Source: Saprospiraceae bacterium (lineage in GTDB: Bacteria > Bacteroidota > Bacteroidia > Chitinophagales > Saprospiraceae). From it: a stretch of DNA of 64,000 nucleotides. The notes beneath the pieces were generated by a model, which did no database searches, was not told the DNA's origin, and worked only from the letters and a program-made list of their open reading frames with translations. Shown here piece after piece: positions 17,397-26,919 of this stretch. Position 1 is the first letter of the stretch. Each line of letters begins with the position of its first letter. The stretch spans positions 186,001-250,000 of the forward strand of contig JAHBTU010000003.1 of the NCBI GenBank assembly GCA_019638455.1, read 5' to 3'. Made by a program: the position numbers and the translations under genes.

Positions 17397-18878
17397 ATGA
17401 AAAATATCAAGCAGACATTCAAGTCTAAAATGGTCCTGCTTCTGGCCTTGGCAACAATGCTCTTGCCCAATGCCTGCCAGAAAGACTTATTGGACCCCCT
17501 TCCCCAAAACCTCCTCGGAGAAGCCGCTAGCTTCGCCACCCCCGACCGCTTCGAAAAGGTGCTGAACGGGGTGTATAGCAGGCTGAAAAATGGCGCATTC
17601 TACGGTAGCCGCATCATTGTCTATGGCGACATCCGCGCAGAGGAATTCCTCAACGAAACGACAAACGGTGTGACGGGCTTTGGCGTGTGGAACAACAACG
17701 TCACCGAATCTTCCATCAACGATGTCACCAACCTGTGGATTGAGGCCTATCGCACCATCAACATGGCCAATATTTTCATTGAAGGTGCTGATGCCAATCG
17801 CGCTATCTTGGGCGACGATGCGCTTGTCAATCGCTACATCGCCGAAGCTCGCTTCATTCGCGCCTTGAGCTATCACAGTCTGTTGCGCTACTATGCCCGC
17901 CCCTATGCCGATGGCAATGGCTCCCAGTTGGGCGTGCCTTTGCGGCTCCGGGCAGAAACTGGCCCCGCCAACAACGACTTGGCGCGTAGCACAGTAGCTG
18001 AGGTTTACAACCAGATTCTCGACGACCTGAACAAGGCTGAAGCTGACTTGGCCGCCAACAACGGCTCGGCAGCCAACAACGTCATCCGTGCGCACAAAAA
18101 CACGGCTATTGCTCTGAAAGTGCGCGTTTTGCTGGGAATGCAACGCTATGCGGATGCCATCACAGAGGCAAACAAACTCGTGCCCGCAACAGCTCCATTC
18201 GTGGCCCCCTCTGGTGTGGCACACGCGCTTCAGGCTGATGTGAAAAGCGTGTACGCCTCGCCTTACACGACTTTGGAAAGCATCTTCTCTATGCCGTTCA
18301 CGCCCAACGACCTGCCGGGTGTTCAAAACGGCTTGGGCAGCTACTACAACCCCGGCCCGCGCGGCATTGGCGACTATTCGCTCAATCCCGCAGGCATCAT
18401 CGGCGATATGGACCACTTCCCTGCTACCGATGCGCGTCGGCAGTTCATATTTGTCAATCCGGGCAACAACAAGCCCTACATGAACAAATATCCAACTGGC
18501 CCACAGCACACCGACTATGCTCCTGTGCTGCGCTATGCAGAGGTGTTGCTCAATCTGGCAGAGGCAGAAGCGCGCGTCAATGGCCTGAACCCACGCTCCG
18601 TGGCTCTGCTCAATGCCGTGCGTGGGCGTTCGGATGCCACCGTGGTGTTTGACTTGGCCGATTTTGCTACTGCCGACGAACTGATTGATGCTATCATGAT
18701 TGAGCGTCGCATCGAATTGCTCGGAGAAGGCTTCCGTGCTTTCGACGTTCAGCGCCTGCTCCAGCCGATTCCCGGCAAGGTGAACGTCGCCGCTACCTTG
18801 CCCAGCGTCTCGGCCTACATATGGCCTATTCCAACAGCTGAACTGGCCGCCAACAAAGCTTGTGTGCAAAACCCGTAA
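17397..18878 (+). CDS. SusD/RagB-family surface lipoprotein
   Basis: This 493-residue product has a lipoprotein signal ending LLPNAC and the helical TPR-like fold typical of SusD, with YIAEARFIRALSYHSLLRYY, YAEVLLNLAEAEARV and the C-terminal ERRIELLGEGFRAFDVQRL. It acts as the lid that captures ligand for the SusC-like barrel encoded just upstream. The pair forms an operon closed by a strong terminator. Confidence 0.94.
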   Translation: MKNIKQTFKSKMVLLLALATMLLPNACQKDLLDPLPQNLLGEAASFATPDRFEKVLNGVYSRLKNGAFYGSRIIVYGDIRAEEFLNETTNGVTGFGVWNNNVTESSINDVTNLWIEAYRTINMANIFIEGADANRAILGDDALVNRYIAEARFIRALSYHSLLRYYARPYADGNGSQLGVPLRLRAETGPANNDLARSTVAEVYNQILDDLNKAEADLAANNGSAANNVIRAHKNTAIALKVRVLLGMQRYADAITEANKLVPATAPFVAPSGVAHALQADVKSVYASPYTTLESIFSMPFTPNDLPGVQNGLGSYYNPGPRGIGDYSLNPAGIIGDMDHFPATDARRQFIFVNPGNNKPYMNKYPTGPQHTDYAPVLRYAEVLLNLAEAEARVNGLNPRSVALLNAVRGRSDATVVFDLADFATADELIDAIMIERRIELLGEGFRAFDVQRLLQPIPGKVNVAATLPSVSAYIWPIPTAELAANKACVQNP

Positions 18879-18916
18879 GAGGGGCACAGGCTCTTGTGGC
18901 CGTCATCATTCTCAAT

Positions 18917-18962
18917 AAAAAAACTGCCCGGTGCCGCTTTTGCGGTGCTGGGCAGTTTTTTT
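18917..18962 (+). terminator. Intrinsic terminator after susD
   Basis: AAAACTGCCC pairs with GGGCAGTTTT, with further inner pairing (GCCGC/GCGGT), followed by a T-run. Confidence 0.88.
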
Positions 18963-19178
18963 ATCAAAACCACGTGACAAACACTTAAACCCGCCGTTTT
19001 TCGTTAATCACGGGTTTCAAGCACGAACCTCCTCCTACCCTTGCAGGTTCAACCAAACATAATTTGACAATGCGATAATTTGATAATGAGGTAATTATAT
19101 TCTTGACCAAATCACGGATGCCAATTGTCGAATAATGCCATTTTCAAATTATCAAATTCAATTCCTCTGTTTCACACA
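18963..19178. other. AT-rich region upstream of the SprB/OmpA gene
   Basis: No gene is seen. AATTTGATAAT (19077-19087) and its reverse complement (19148-19158) form an 11-bp inverted repeat shortly before the start codon; it may be a regulator site or chance in AT-rich DNA. Confidence 0.4.
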
Positions 19179-22100
19179 ATGTCGAAAGCATATACCAGCC
19201 CAACGTCGGCGCTGATTTTCAGCCTCGTATTCTTGTCGCTCCACTCGCTCGTCGCCCAACCAAAAGCAAATCTCGAAGTCAATCGCACCAGCGCCATTGA
19301 CCGCACCTTGCCAGTGCTCAACGTGACGGTGGATGCCGGCGGGCGCAAATGGGCCTCCAACGCAAAGGGAGTTTATCAAATCAAAGCCAGCGATTTTGGC
19401 ACGCCGCTGTCCGTCCCCGCAGGCCACAAAAACGTACTCTCCTTCAAAGGAGGCAATGCCGATTTTACCTGGTCCGAAGAAGCCTTCAAAAGCCAAGTCA
19501 AAGCCGAGTGCACGGTCACCTCCGCGTGGTACGACGAGAAAACAACCACCCTTTGGCTTGGCACCGACGAGGCTGGGTTGTTTCAGTTCAAGACCACCCC
19601 TCAACTGCAATTGGTGCAGCAATACACCAATTCCAACTCAAAATTGAGGTCAAAAAACATCACCATCATCTTTCAGGACAAGTCCAACCGCCTTTGGGTC
19701 GGCACCGACGACGGGCTTATGTACGGCCCCCCCGGTCGCTGGAAAGGCGACTTCTCCGGCTACGAGGTGCAGCGCATTCGAGAATATGGCAACGTCATCT
19801 ACGTTTTGGCCGACGGTGAAATTTCCCTCGCACCCAACGGCGACAAATGGTCGGATTTGAAATTGAACAAAAAGAAATTGGAAGGCCAAATTGCCGATTT
19901 CGACATAGACATGGGCGGAAAAATGTGGTTGGTCTCTGGCGTGCTGACACGCTACGATTTGCTCGGCGATACCTACGACGTGTTCAGCGGCCCAGAGTAT
20001 TACACCAGCGAATACGGCACCTGCGTGGCCGTTGATTTCGACGGCGCCGCTTGGGTGGGCACCTCCGACAAGGGCCTCTATCAAGTGGACAAGGCATCCT
20101 CCATGACGCTCAACGCCTATGTGGACAAACCCATCAGCTGTGCAGGCGACGGAAAAGATGCCGTCCTCGTCGCCAAAGTCACGGGCGGTGTGCCGCCCTA
20201 TACCTACGCATGGAGTGGCGGATTGAGCGGCGACAATCCCAAAGGGGTCGGGGCCGGCAACTATCTCGTCACCGTGACAGATAGCAAAGGCAAAACGCGC
20301 AGTGCCGAAGTACCCGTGCCAGATGCGCGCCTGCGCATCAAAGCGCGACAGAAAAAACCAGTTTCCGCAACCGGACAAAGCGACGGCTCAGCAGAGGTGG
20401 ACATGGAAACCAACGCCTCCGGCCTGCAAATACGCTGGAGCAACGGCGAGACGATGGCCGTCGCTACCAAACTCCCCTCAGGCCCGCACAGCGTCACCGT
20501 CACCGACCCCAAAGGATGCAGCGCCGTCGCTACCGTCGTCATCACCGAAAAAGCCCCACCAATGGCGGCTGTCATTTCGGAAAAAGAACCCGTCAAGTGC
20601 GCAGGCGATAAAAATGCCTCGCTCACCGTTCAAATTACTGGCGGCAAAGGCCCCTACAAATACACTTGGAGCAATCCAGCACTCAGCGGCGAACAGCCGA
20701 CCGGCCTTCAACCCGGTGAATATCAACTTACTGTGACAGATGCCACAGGCATCACCACCACCGCCACCGTCAGCGTGAAACAACCCGAAGCCCTCACCGT
20801 CAATGTGCAAGTACAATCACCCGCCACCCTCAGCAACGCCGACGGCAAGGCATTGGCGCAGGCAAAAGGAGGCACAGGCATCTATGCCTTCAAATGGGAC
20901 AACGGCGAGACCGCCTACACCGCCACCAAACTCGCCCCCGGCCAGCGCAGCGTCACCGTCACCGACGCAAACGGCTGTTCTGCGACCGCGACTGTGAGCA
21001 TTTCCGAAAAAATAACCCCATTGGAAGTCTCCATTTCCGTGAAAAAAATCATCAAATGCGCAGGTGAAAAAGCATCCTTAGTGGTCGAAACCACAGGCGG
21101 AAAAGCCCCCTTCCAATATAACTGGAACAACCCCGCTGCAATAGGCGGTCAGCCCGACAACCTCCCCGCAGGAGACTACGCCCTCACCGTGACCGACATC
21201 ACCGGAGGCTCAAGCACCGTCACCTTCGCCATCTTGGAACCTGCCCCCATTGCCGCCTCTATCGCTGTCACCGCCCCCGCCTCCACAGGCAACGCCGACG
21301 GCAAGGCCACGGCACAAGCCACTGGCGGCGCGGGCACCTACACGTTCAAATGGGACAACGGCGAGACCGCCGCCGCCGCCCTCAAGCTCGCCCCCGGTCA
21401 GCGGAGCGTCACCGTCACCGACGCGAACGGTTGCTCCGCGACGGCGACGGTGAGCATTTCGGAGAACATCCTGCCGCTCGCGGTGAGCATTTCGGAGAAA
21501 AACAAAATCAACTGCGCGGGCGACAAGACCGCCGCCCTCGCCGTGCAGGTCAGCGGCGGCAAAGGCCCCTACAAGTACGCCTGGAACAGCCCCACGCTCG
21601 CGGGCGACCAGCCCGGCAACCTCGCTGCGGGCGACTATGTGCTGACGGTGACGGACGCTGCGGGCACCGCGAGCACGGCCACCGTGAGCGTGAAGCAGCC
21701 AGCGGCGCTGTCGGCCGCCGCGTCGGCCACCGCCCCCGCCTCCACAGGCAACGCCGACGGCAAGGCCACGGCGCAAGCCACTGGCGGCGCGGGCACCTAC
21801 ACGTTCAAATGGGACAACGGCGAGACCGCCGCCGCCGCCCTCAAGCTCGCCCCCGGTCAGCGGAGCGTCACCGTCACCGACGCGAACGGTTGCTCCGCGA
21901 CGGCGACGGTGAGCATTTCGGAGAACATCCTGCCGCTCGCGGTGAGCATTTCGGAGAAAAACAAAATCAACTGCGCGGGCGACAAGACCGCCGCCCTCGC
22001 CGTGCAGGTCAGCGGCGGCAAAGGCCCCTACAAGTACGCCTGGAACAGCCCCACGCTCGCGGGCGACCAGCCCGGCAACCTCGCTGCGGGCGACTATGTG

Positions 22101-24146
22101 CTGACGGTGACGGACGCTGCGGGCACCGCGAGCACGGCCACCGTGAGCGTGAAGCAGCCAGCGGCGCTGTCGGCCGCCGCGTCGGCCACCGCCCCCGCCT
22201 CCACAGGCAACGCCGACGGCAAGGCCACGGCGCAAGCCACTGGCGGCGCGGGCACCTACACGTTCAAATGGGACAACGGCGAGACCGCCGCCGCCGCCCT
22301 CAAGCTCGCCCCCGGTCAGCGGAGCGTCACCGTCACCGACGCGAACGGTTGCTCCGCGACGGCGACGGTGAGCATTTCGGAGAACATCCTGCCGCTCGCG
22401 GTGAGCATTTCGGAGAAAAACAAAATCAACTGCGCGGGCGACAAGACCGCCGCCCTCGCCGTGCAGGTCAGCGGCGGCAAAGGCCCCTACAAGTACGCCT
22501 GGAACAGCCCCACGCTCGCGGGCGACCAGCCCGGCAACCTCGCTGCGGGCGACTATGTGCTGACGGTGACGGACGCTGCGGGCACCGCGAGCACGGCCAC
22601 CGTGAGCGTGAAGCAGCCAGCGGCGCTGTCGGCCGCCGCGTCGGCCACCGCCCCCGCCTCCACAGGCAACGCCGACGGCAAGGCCACGGCGCAAGCCACT
22701 GGCGGCGCGGGCACCTACACGTTCAAATGGGACAACGGCGAGACCGCCGCCGCCGCCCTCAAGCTCGCCCCCGGTCAGCGGAGCGTCACCGTCACCGACG
22801 CGAACGGTTGCTCCGCGACGGCGACGGTGAGCATTTCGGAGAACATCCTGCCGCTCGCGGTGAGCATTTCGGAGAAAAACAAAATCAACTGCGCGGGCGA
22901 CAAGACCGCCGCCCTCGCCGTGCAGGTCAGCGGCGGCAAAGGCCCCTACAAGTACGCCTGGAACAGCCCCACGCTCGCGGGCGACCAGCCCGGCAACCTC
23001 GCTGCGGGCGACTATGTGCTGACGGTGACGGACGCTGCGGGCACCGCGAGCACGGCCACCGTGAGCGTGAAGCAGCCAGCGGCGCTGTCGGCCGCCGCGT
23101 CGGCCACCGCCCCCGCCTCCACAGGCAACGCCGACGGCAAGGCCACGGCGCAAGCCACTGGCGGCGCGGGCACCTACACGTTCAAATGGGACAACGGCGA
23201 GACCGCCGCCGCCGCCCTCAAGCTCGCCCCCGGTCAGCGGAGCGTCACCGTCACCGACGCGAACGGTTGCTCCGCGACGGCGACGGTGAGCATTTCGGAG
23301 AACATCCTGCCGCTCGCGGTGAGCATTTCGGAGAAAAACAAAATCAACTGCGCGGGCGACAAGGCGGCCTTTGCTGTGCAGGTGAGCGGTGGAAAACCAC
23401 CTTACAATTACGTTTGGAACAACCCCTCGTTGAGGGGCGACCAGCAAGACGGTGTCGGCGCGGGTGAATACGCGGTGACAGTGACCGACGCTTTGGGCAC
23501 TTCTCAGACAGCTGCATTGCAAGTAAAAGAGGTGGAGCCATTGGTGGTCGAATTGACACGCAACATCGGCGCGACCACCGAGCGCAGCAACGACGGCAAG
23601 GCTCAAGTCGCGGTGAAAGGTGGCACGCCCAAGTACAGCATCGCATGGGACACCAAACAAACTGGTCTTGCCGCATCAAAGCTGCCGCTTGGTCCGCATA
23701 GCGTGACGGTGACGGATGCAAACGGCTGCATACAGCAGGTTGATTTCCAAACGGAAAAACGCATATTGCCAGAGCTCACAGGCAAGTTGGAAAGTGGCCA
23801 GACGATTCGGATGCGCCTGCTCAACTTTGATACGGACAGTTACATCATCAAAGAATCGTCGTTGCCGATGCTCGATGAGTTGTACGATTTCATGATGGAA
23901 CATGGCACCGTGGCGATAGAAATCGCGGGTCACACCAACAACCAACCTTCCGATGCTTTCGCGGACGAGCTTTCCACCAACCGCGCCAAAGCCGTGTTTG
24001 ATTATCTTACCGAAAAAGGGGTTGACCCCAAGCGCGTGGTTTACAAAGGCTACGGCAAACGTTATCCGCTAGTGCCCAACACTTCCGCAGAAGGCCGCCG
24101 GACGAACCAGCGCGTGGAAATCAAGATATTGAAACTCGCCGAATAA
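19179..24146 (+). CDS. Giant SprB-repeat protein with OmpA C-terminal domain
   Basis: This protein is about 1655 residues from the ATG at 19179, chosen because a signal peptide (SALIFSLVFLSLHSLVAQ) follows directly. Residues ~30-315 contain propeller-type repeats of the two-component-regulator kind (WLGTDEAGLFQF, LWVGTDDGLMYG, WVGTSDKGLYQV). Residues ~317-1520 are SprB-like repeats (GGxxPYxYxW, GxYxLTVTDxxG). Within them, residues ~697-1395 are 4.6 almost identical 153-residue units. Residues ~1537-1655 are an OmpA/MotB peptidoglycan-binding domain (IAGHTNN, STNRAKAVFDYL, RRTNQRVEIKI). It is probably an outer-membrane-anchored stalk or adhesin; no T9SS tail is present. SprB itself is the gliding adhesin of flavobacteria, but a motility role here is only a possibility. 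Confidence 0.88.
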   Translation: MSKAYTSPTSALIFSLVFLSLHSLVAQPKANLEVNRTSAIDRTLPVLNVTVDAGGRKWASNAKGVYQIKASDFGTPLSVPAGHKNVLSFKGGNADFTWSEEAFKSQVKAECTVTSAWYDEKTTTLWLGTDEAGLFQFKTTPQLQLVQQYTNSNSKLRSKNITIIFQDKSNRLWVGTDDGLMYGPPGRWKGDFSGYEVQRIREYGNVIYVLADGEISLAPNGDKWSDLKLNKKKLEGQIADFDIDMGGKMWLVSGVLTRYDLLGDTYDVFSGPEYYTSEYGTCVAVDFDGAAWVGTSDKGLYQVDKASSMTLNAYVDKPISCAGDGKDAVLVAKVTGGVPPYTYAWSGGLSGDNPKGVGAGNYLVTVTDSKGKTRSAEVPVPDARLRIKARQKKPVSATGQSDGSAEVDMETNASGLQIRWSNGETMAVATKLPSGPHSVTVTDPKGCSAVATVVITEKAPPMAAVISEKEPVKCAGDKNASLTVQITGGKGPYKYTWSNPALSGEQPTGLQPGEYQLTVTDATGITTTATVSVKQPEALTVNVQVQSPATLSNADGKALAQAKGGTGIYAFKWDNGETAYTATKLAPGQRSVTVTDANGCSATATVSISEKITPLEVSISVKKIIKCAGEKASLVVETTGGKAPFQYNWNNPAAIGGQPDNLPAGDYALTVTDITGGSSTVTFAILEPAPIAASIAVTAPASTGNADGKATAQATGGAGTYTFKWDNGETAAAALKLAPGQRSVTVTDANGCSATATVSISENILPLAVSISEKNKINCAGDKTAALAVQVSGGKGPYKYAWNSPTLAGDQPGNLAAGDYVLTVTDAAGTASTATVSVKQPAALSAAASATAPASTGNADGKATAQATGGAGTYTFKWDNGETAAAALKLAPGQRSVTVTDANGCSATATVSISENILPLAVSISEKNKINCAGDKTAALAVQVSGGKGPYKYAWNSPTLAGDQPGNLAAGDYVLTVTDAAGTASTATVSVKQPAALSAAASATAPASTGNADGKATAQATGGAGTYTFKWDNGETAAAALKLAPGQRSVTVTDANGCSATATVSISENILPLAVSISEKNKINCAGDKTAALAVQVSGGKGPYKYAWNSPTLAGDQPGNLAAGDYVLTVTDAAGTASTATVSVKQPAALSAAASATAPASTGNADGKATAQATGGAGTYTFKWDNGETAAAALKLAPGQRSVTVTDANGCSATATVSISENILPLAVSISEKNKINCAGDKTAALAVQVSGGKGPYKYAWNSPTLAGDQPGNLAAGDYVLTVTDAAGTASTATVSVKQPAALSAAASATAPASTGNADGKATAQATGGAGTYTFKWDNGETAAAALKLAPGQRSVTVTDANGCSATATVSISENILPLAVSISEKNKINCAGDKAAFAVQVSGGKPPYNYVWNNPSLRGDQQDGVGAGEYAVTVTDALGTSQTAALQVKEVEPLVVELTRNIGATTERSNDGKAQVAVKGGTPKYSIAWDTKQTGLAASKLPLGPHSVTVTDANGCIQQVDFQTEKRILPELTGKLESGQTIRMRLLNFDTDSYIIKESSLPMLDELYDFMMEHGTVAIEIAGHTNNQPSDAFADELSTNRAKAVFDYLTEKGVDPKRVVYKGYGKRYPLVPNTSAEGRRTNQRVEIKILKLAE
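21271..23363 (+). repeat. 459-bp tandem repeat array inside SprB/OmpA gene
   Basis: The same landmark (CCGCCCCCGC) recurs at 21271, 21730, 22189, 22648 and 23107, exactly 459 bases apart. This gives about 4.56 copies in frame (153 residues, two SprB modules per unit). By eye, copies 2-5 show no differences and copy 1 differs at one base near 21312. The flanking SprB modules are clearly diverged, so this array expanded or was homogenised recently. Copy number in the assembly may be underestimated. Confidence 0.95.
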
Positions 24147-24207
24147 ACGCTCCAACAGGGGGCGCACAGTTTGCAAAAACTTAGCCTCCCCTGTTGGGCT
24201 TTCAGCT

Positions 24208-24215
24208 TACTTTTG
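24208..24215 (+). promoter_or_regulatory. -7 promoter box for phosphosugar isomerase
   Basis: TACTTTTG lies 54 bases before the ATG at 24270 and downstream of an earlier in-frame start at 24171, which argues against that start. Confidence 0.6.
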
Positions 24216-24269
24216 CCGCCCAACGAAGCCCCTCTGACCACCTTATCTTTCTCAAACATTCCTTCCGCA

Positions 24270-25256
24270 ATGAATAAAATGATTGCCCGCTTCCCCGACC
24301 AACTGGGCGAGGCGCTTGCATTGACCGAAAAAATTGCTTTGAACAAACACAACGCGCCGTTCCGCACGGTTTTGATCTCAGGCCTGGGCGGTAGTGGTAT
24401 CGGCGGCGGTTTCGTGCAGGATTTTGTCCGCACCGCTTGCAAACTCCCCATCGTCGTCAGCAAAGGCTACCATGCCCCTGCTTGGGTGAACAAGCACACA
24501 TTGGCGATTTGCTCCTCTTATAGTGGCAACACGGAGGAGACTTTAAGCACCTTCGACCAACTGCTCGGCACTGGTGCGAAAATCGTTTGCATCGCTTCGG
24601 GCGGCAAATTGCTCGAACTGGCGAAGCAGCACAGCCTCGATTTTGTGCAACTTCCGGGCGGCTGGAGCAGCCCGCGCGCTTGTCTCGGCTACTCGGTGGT
24701 GGCGCAGTTGGGCGTGTTGCGGTCGGCGAAGCTGATTCCCGGCAAATTGTTGACTTCCGTGAAAGCCGCCCGAAAACTGCTCGTGAAAGACGACGCGGAT
24801 ATTCAGAAAAAGGCAAAAAAAATCGCCGGGTTCCTTGCTGACAAAACGCCGGTCATCTATGCCCCCGACCACATCGAATCAGTCGCCGTGCGTTGGCGGC
24901 AGCAAATAAACGAGAACGCCAAGATGCTTTGCTGGCACCACGTCGTGCCGGAAATGAATCATAACGAGCTCGTCGGCTGGCGCCACAACCGCCCCGACAT
25001 CGCCGTCGTGTGGCTTCGCAACCGCGACGATTTCGGGCGCACGGCCACCCGCATTGACATCAACAAGGAAATCGTGGAGCACTTCACCGCCACCTCTATT
25101 GAGGTCTGGTCGAAAGGCAAATCGCTCATCGAGAAAGCGTTTTACCTAACGCACCTCGGCGACTGGGTTTCCTACTATCTCGCCGAACTCCGCGACGTGG
25201 ACCCCGTGGAAATCAAAGTGATTGATTATTTGAAAGGGGAATTGGCGAAGGTGTGA
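24270..25256 (+). CDS. Bifunctional phosphoglucose/phosphomannose isomerase
   Basis: This SIS-domain isomerase of 328 residues has GLGGSGIGGGF (first SIS loop) and ICSSYSGNTEETLS (phosphate-binding Ser/Thr loop), plus HNELVGW and the C-terminal helix seen in the PGI/PMI family. It would interconvert glucose-6-phosphate or mannose-6-phosphate with fructose-6-phosphate. The ATG at 24270 is preferred over 24171 because a -7 promoter box lies between them. It is followed on the same strand by a classical glucose-6-phosphate isomerase, so the cell has two enzymes able to run the same reaction. Confidence 0.88.
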   Translation: MNKMIARFPDQLGEALALTEKIALNKHNAPFRTVLISGLGGSGIGGGFVQDFVRTACKLPIVVSKGYHAPAWVNKHTLAICSSYSGNTEETLSTFDQLLGTGAKIVCIASGGKLLELAKQHSLDFVQLPGGWSSPRACLGYSVVAQLGVLRSAKLIPGKLLTSVKAARKLLVKDDADIQKKAKKIAGFLADKTPVIYAPDHIESVAVRWRQQINENAKMLCWHHVVPEMNHNELVGWRHNRPDIAVVWLRNRDDFGRTATRIDINKEIVEHFTATSIEVWSKGKSLIEKAFYLTHLGDWVSYYLAELRDVDPVEIKVIDYLKGELAKV

Positions 25257-25332
25257 AGACGGTACACGGTTGATGGTGCACGGCGCACGATACGCGGTTT
25301 GACGACTTTGGGTTGTCTGGCCGTTCACATTT

Positions 25333-26652
25333 ATGAATTTAAAACCTTGTGAAATGATACAACTCGATATCTCCGTCTCCGAAAAATTCATTTCCTCACA
25401 CGAGCTCTCGGCAATCGAGCCGCAAGTCGCCGCTGCCGCCAAACTGTTGGAAGGCCGCAGCGGCCCTGGCAACGATTTCCTCGGGTGGCTCGACTTGCCG
25501 TTGAAATACGACCGTGCGGAGTTCAAACGCATCAAAGCCGCCGCGAAGAAAATTCAGAAGCAAAGCGAGGTGTTGGTCGTCGTCGGCATCGGCGGCTCGT
25601 ACTTGGGCGCGAAGGCGGCGATTGAATTTTGCCAGCACAGTTTTTACAACAATTTGCCAAAAAAGAAGCGGCGCACTCCTGAGGTGTATTTTGCCGGAAC
25701 GAACATTTCCGGCACCTATCTCACACATTTGCTGGAAGTTATCGGCGATCGCGATTTCTCCGTGAACGTCATTTCCAAATCCGGCACCACGACCGAACCC
25801 GCCATCGCGTTCCGCATTTTCAAGCAAAAATTGGAAGAAAAATACGGCAAAACGGGCGCGAAAGAGCGCATCTACGCCACGACCGATAAATCGCGCGGGG
25901 CTTTGAAAACGCTGGCGACGCAGGAAGGCTACGAGACTTTCGTCGTGCCAGACGACGTGGGCGGGCGATTTTCAGTGCTGACGGCAGTTGGTCTTTTGCC
26001 GATTGCTGCGGCGGGAATTGACACAGACGCGCTCCTGCGCGGCGCTGCTGACGGCGTGAAACTGTATAAAAAACCGTTCGCCGAAAACGACTGTTATCGC
26101 TACGCCGCCGCGCGCAACATCCTGCACCGCAAGGGAAAAGACATCGAACTGCTGGTGAACTACGAGCCGCGCTGCCACTACATCGCCGAGTGGTGGAAAC
26201 AACTTTACGGAGAAAGCGAGGGCAAAGACGGCAAAGGCATTTTCCCGGCTTCGGTGGATTTCACAAGTGATTTACACTCGATGGGGCAATACATTCAGGA
26301 CGGTCGCCGCACTTTGTTCGAGACGGTTTTGGAAATTGAAAAACCGGAAGCCGACCTCACCATGTTTAAAACCGCTGACGACCTCGACGGGCTGAATTAT
26401 CTGGCAGGAAAAACGCTCGATTTTATCAACAAAAAAGCCGCCGAAGGAACCCGCATGGCGCACATAGATGGTGGCGTGCCGAACCTTGTGATTCGTATCC
26501 CCGAAGCTACGCCTTATTACCTCGGCCAACTCTTCTTTTTCTTCGAAAAAGCCTGTGCCATAAGCGGTTATCTCTTGGGCGTCAACCCATTCGACCAGCC
26601 GGGCGTGGAGGCTTACAAGAAGAATATGTTTGCGTTGTTGGGGAAAAAGTGA
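25333..26652 (+). CDS. pgi: Glucose-6-phosphate isomerase
   Basis: The glycolytic isomerase, 439 residues, close to the short Bacillus-type family length. It has [29 protein letters not shown], the central [17 protein letters not shown] and the C-terminal [12 protein letters not shown] signature. An alternative start at 25354 (MIQLDIS) is also possible. It lies 76 bases after the PGI/PMI-family gene, which probably supplies mannose metabolism and partial backup. Confidence 0.95.
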   Translation: MNLKPCEMIQLDISVSEKFISSHELSAIEPQVAAAAKLLEGRSGPGNDFLGWLDLPLKYDRAEFKRIKAAAKKIQKQSEVLVVVGIGGSYLGAKAAIEFCQHSFYNNLPKKKRRTPEVYFAGTNISGTYLTHLLEVIGDRDFSVNVISKSGTTTEPAIAFRIFKQKLEEKYGKTGAKERIYATTDKSRGALKTLATQEGYETFVVPDDVGGRFSVLTAVGLLPIAAAGIDTDALLRGAADGVKLYKKPFAENDCYRYAAARNILHRKGKDIELLVNYEPRCHYIAEWWKQLYGESEGKDGKGIFPASVDFTSDLHSMGQYIQDGRRTLFETVLEIEKPEADLTMFKTADDLDGLNYLAGKTLDFINKKAAEGTRMAHIDGGVPNLVIRIPEATPYYLGQLFFFFEKACAISGYLLGVNPFDQPGVEAYKKNMFALLGKK

Positions 26653-26676
26653 GTATTATTGCATAAATTTTTCAGC

Positions 26677-26919
26677 ATGAACGCAGCAACACTCAAACAA
26701 GTCATCGCTCGCGGAATCAGCGACTTGCCAGAAGAAAGCCTGCAAGAGGTTGCCGATTTCATCCTTTTTCTCCGTGCGAAAAAAGTCAGCAAAATGGCTT
26801 TCTCCGAAATGGGCTTGGCCGACTATATTCAAAGAGAATTGAGTGCCTTGAGCGAGGCAGAGCTGTCGCACGTCGAAGAAGAATTCATCGGTTACGAAAA
26901 AAAATACCCCGTTGAGTAA
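26677..26919 (+). CDS. Predicted antitoxin of PIN-type toxin-antitoxin pair
   Basis: This 80-residue helical protein has an N-terminal segment (LKQVIARGISDLPEESLQEVADFILFLRAK) that fits the short DUF2281-like antitoxin pattern. It directly precedes a PIN-domain gene, whose start overlaps its stop codon. It probably binds and blocks the PIN nuclease and represses its own promoter. An in-frame upstream start at 26659 is possible; the ATG at 26677 fits the family better. Confidence 0.7.
   Translation: MNAATLKQVIARGISDLPEESLQEVADFILFLRAKKVSKMAFSEMGLADYIQRELSALSEAELSHVEEEFIGYEKKYPVE

Noticed and set aside
14211..18878. A complete polysaccharide utilisation locus around SusC/SusD
   Set aside because: There is no glycoside hydrolase, lyase, SusE/F-like protein or regulator next to the pair, so no glycan target can be claimed.
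21210..23660. An 816-codon open frame on the minus strand and a 705-codon second plus frame across the SprB array
   Set aside because: Both are by-products of a GC-rich repeat without stops in those frames, multiplied by 4.6 copies. The proteins are compositionally extreme (Gly/Arg-rich) and the SprB frame is clearly the real one.
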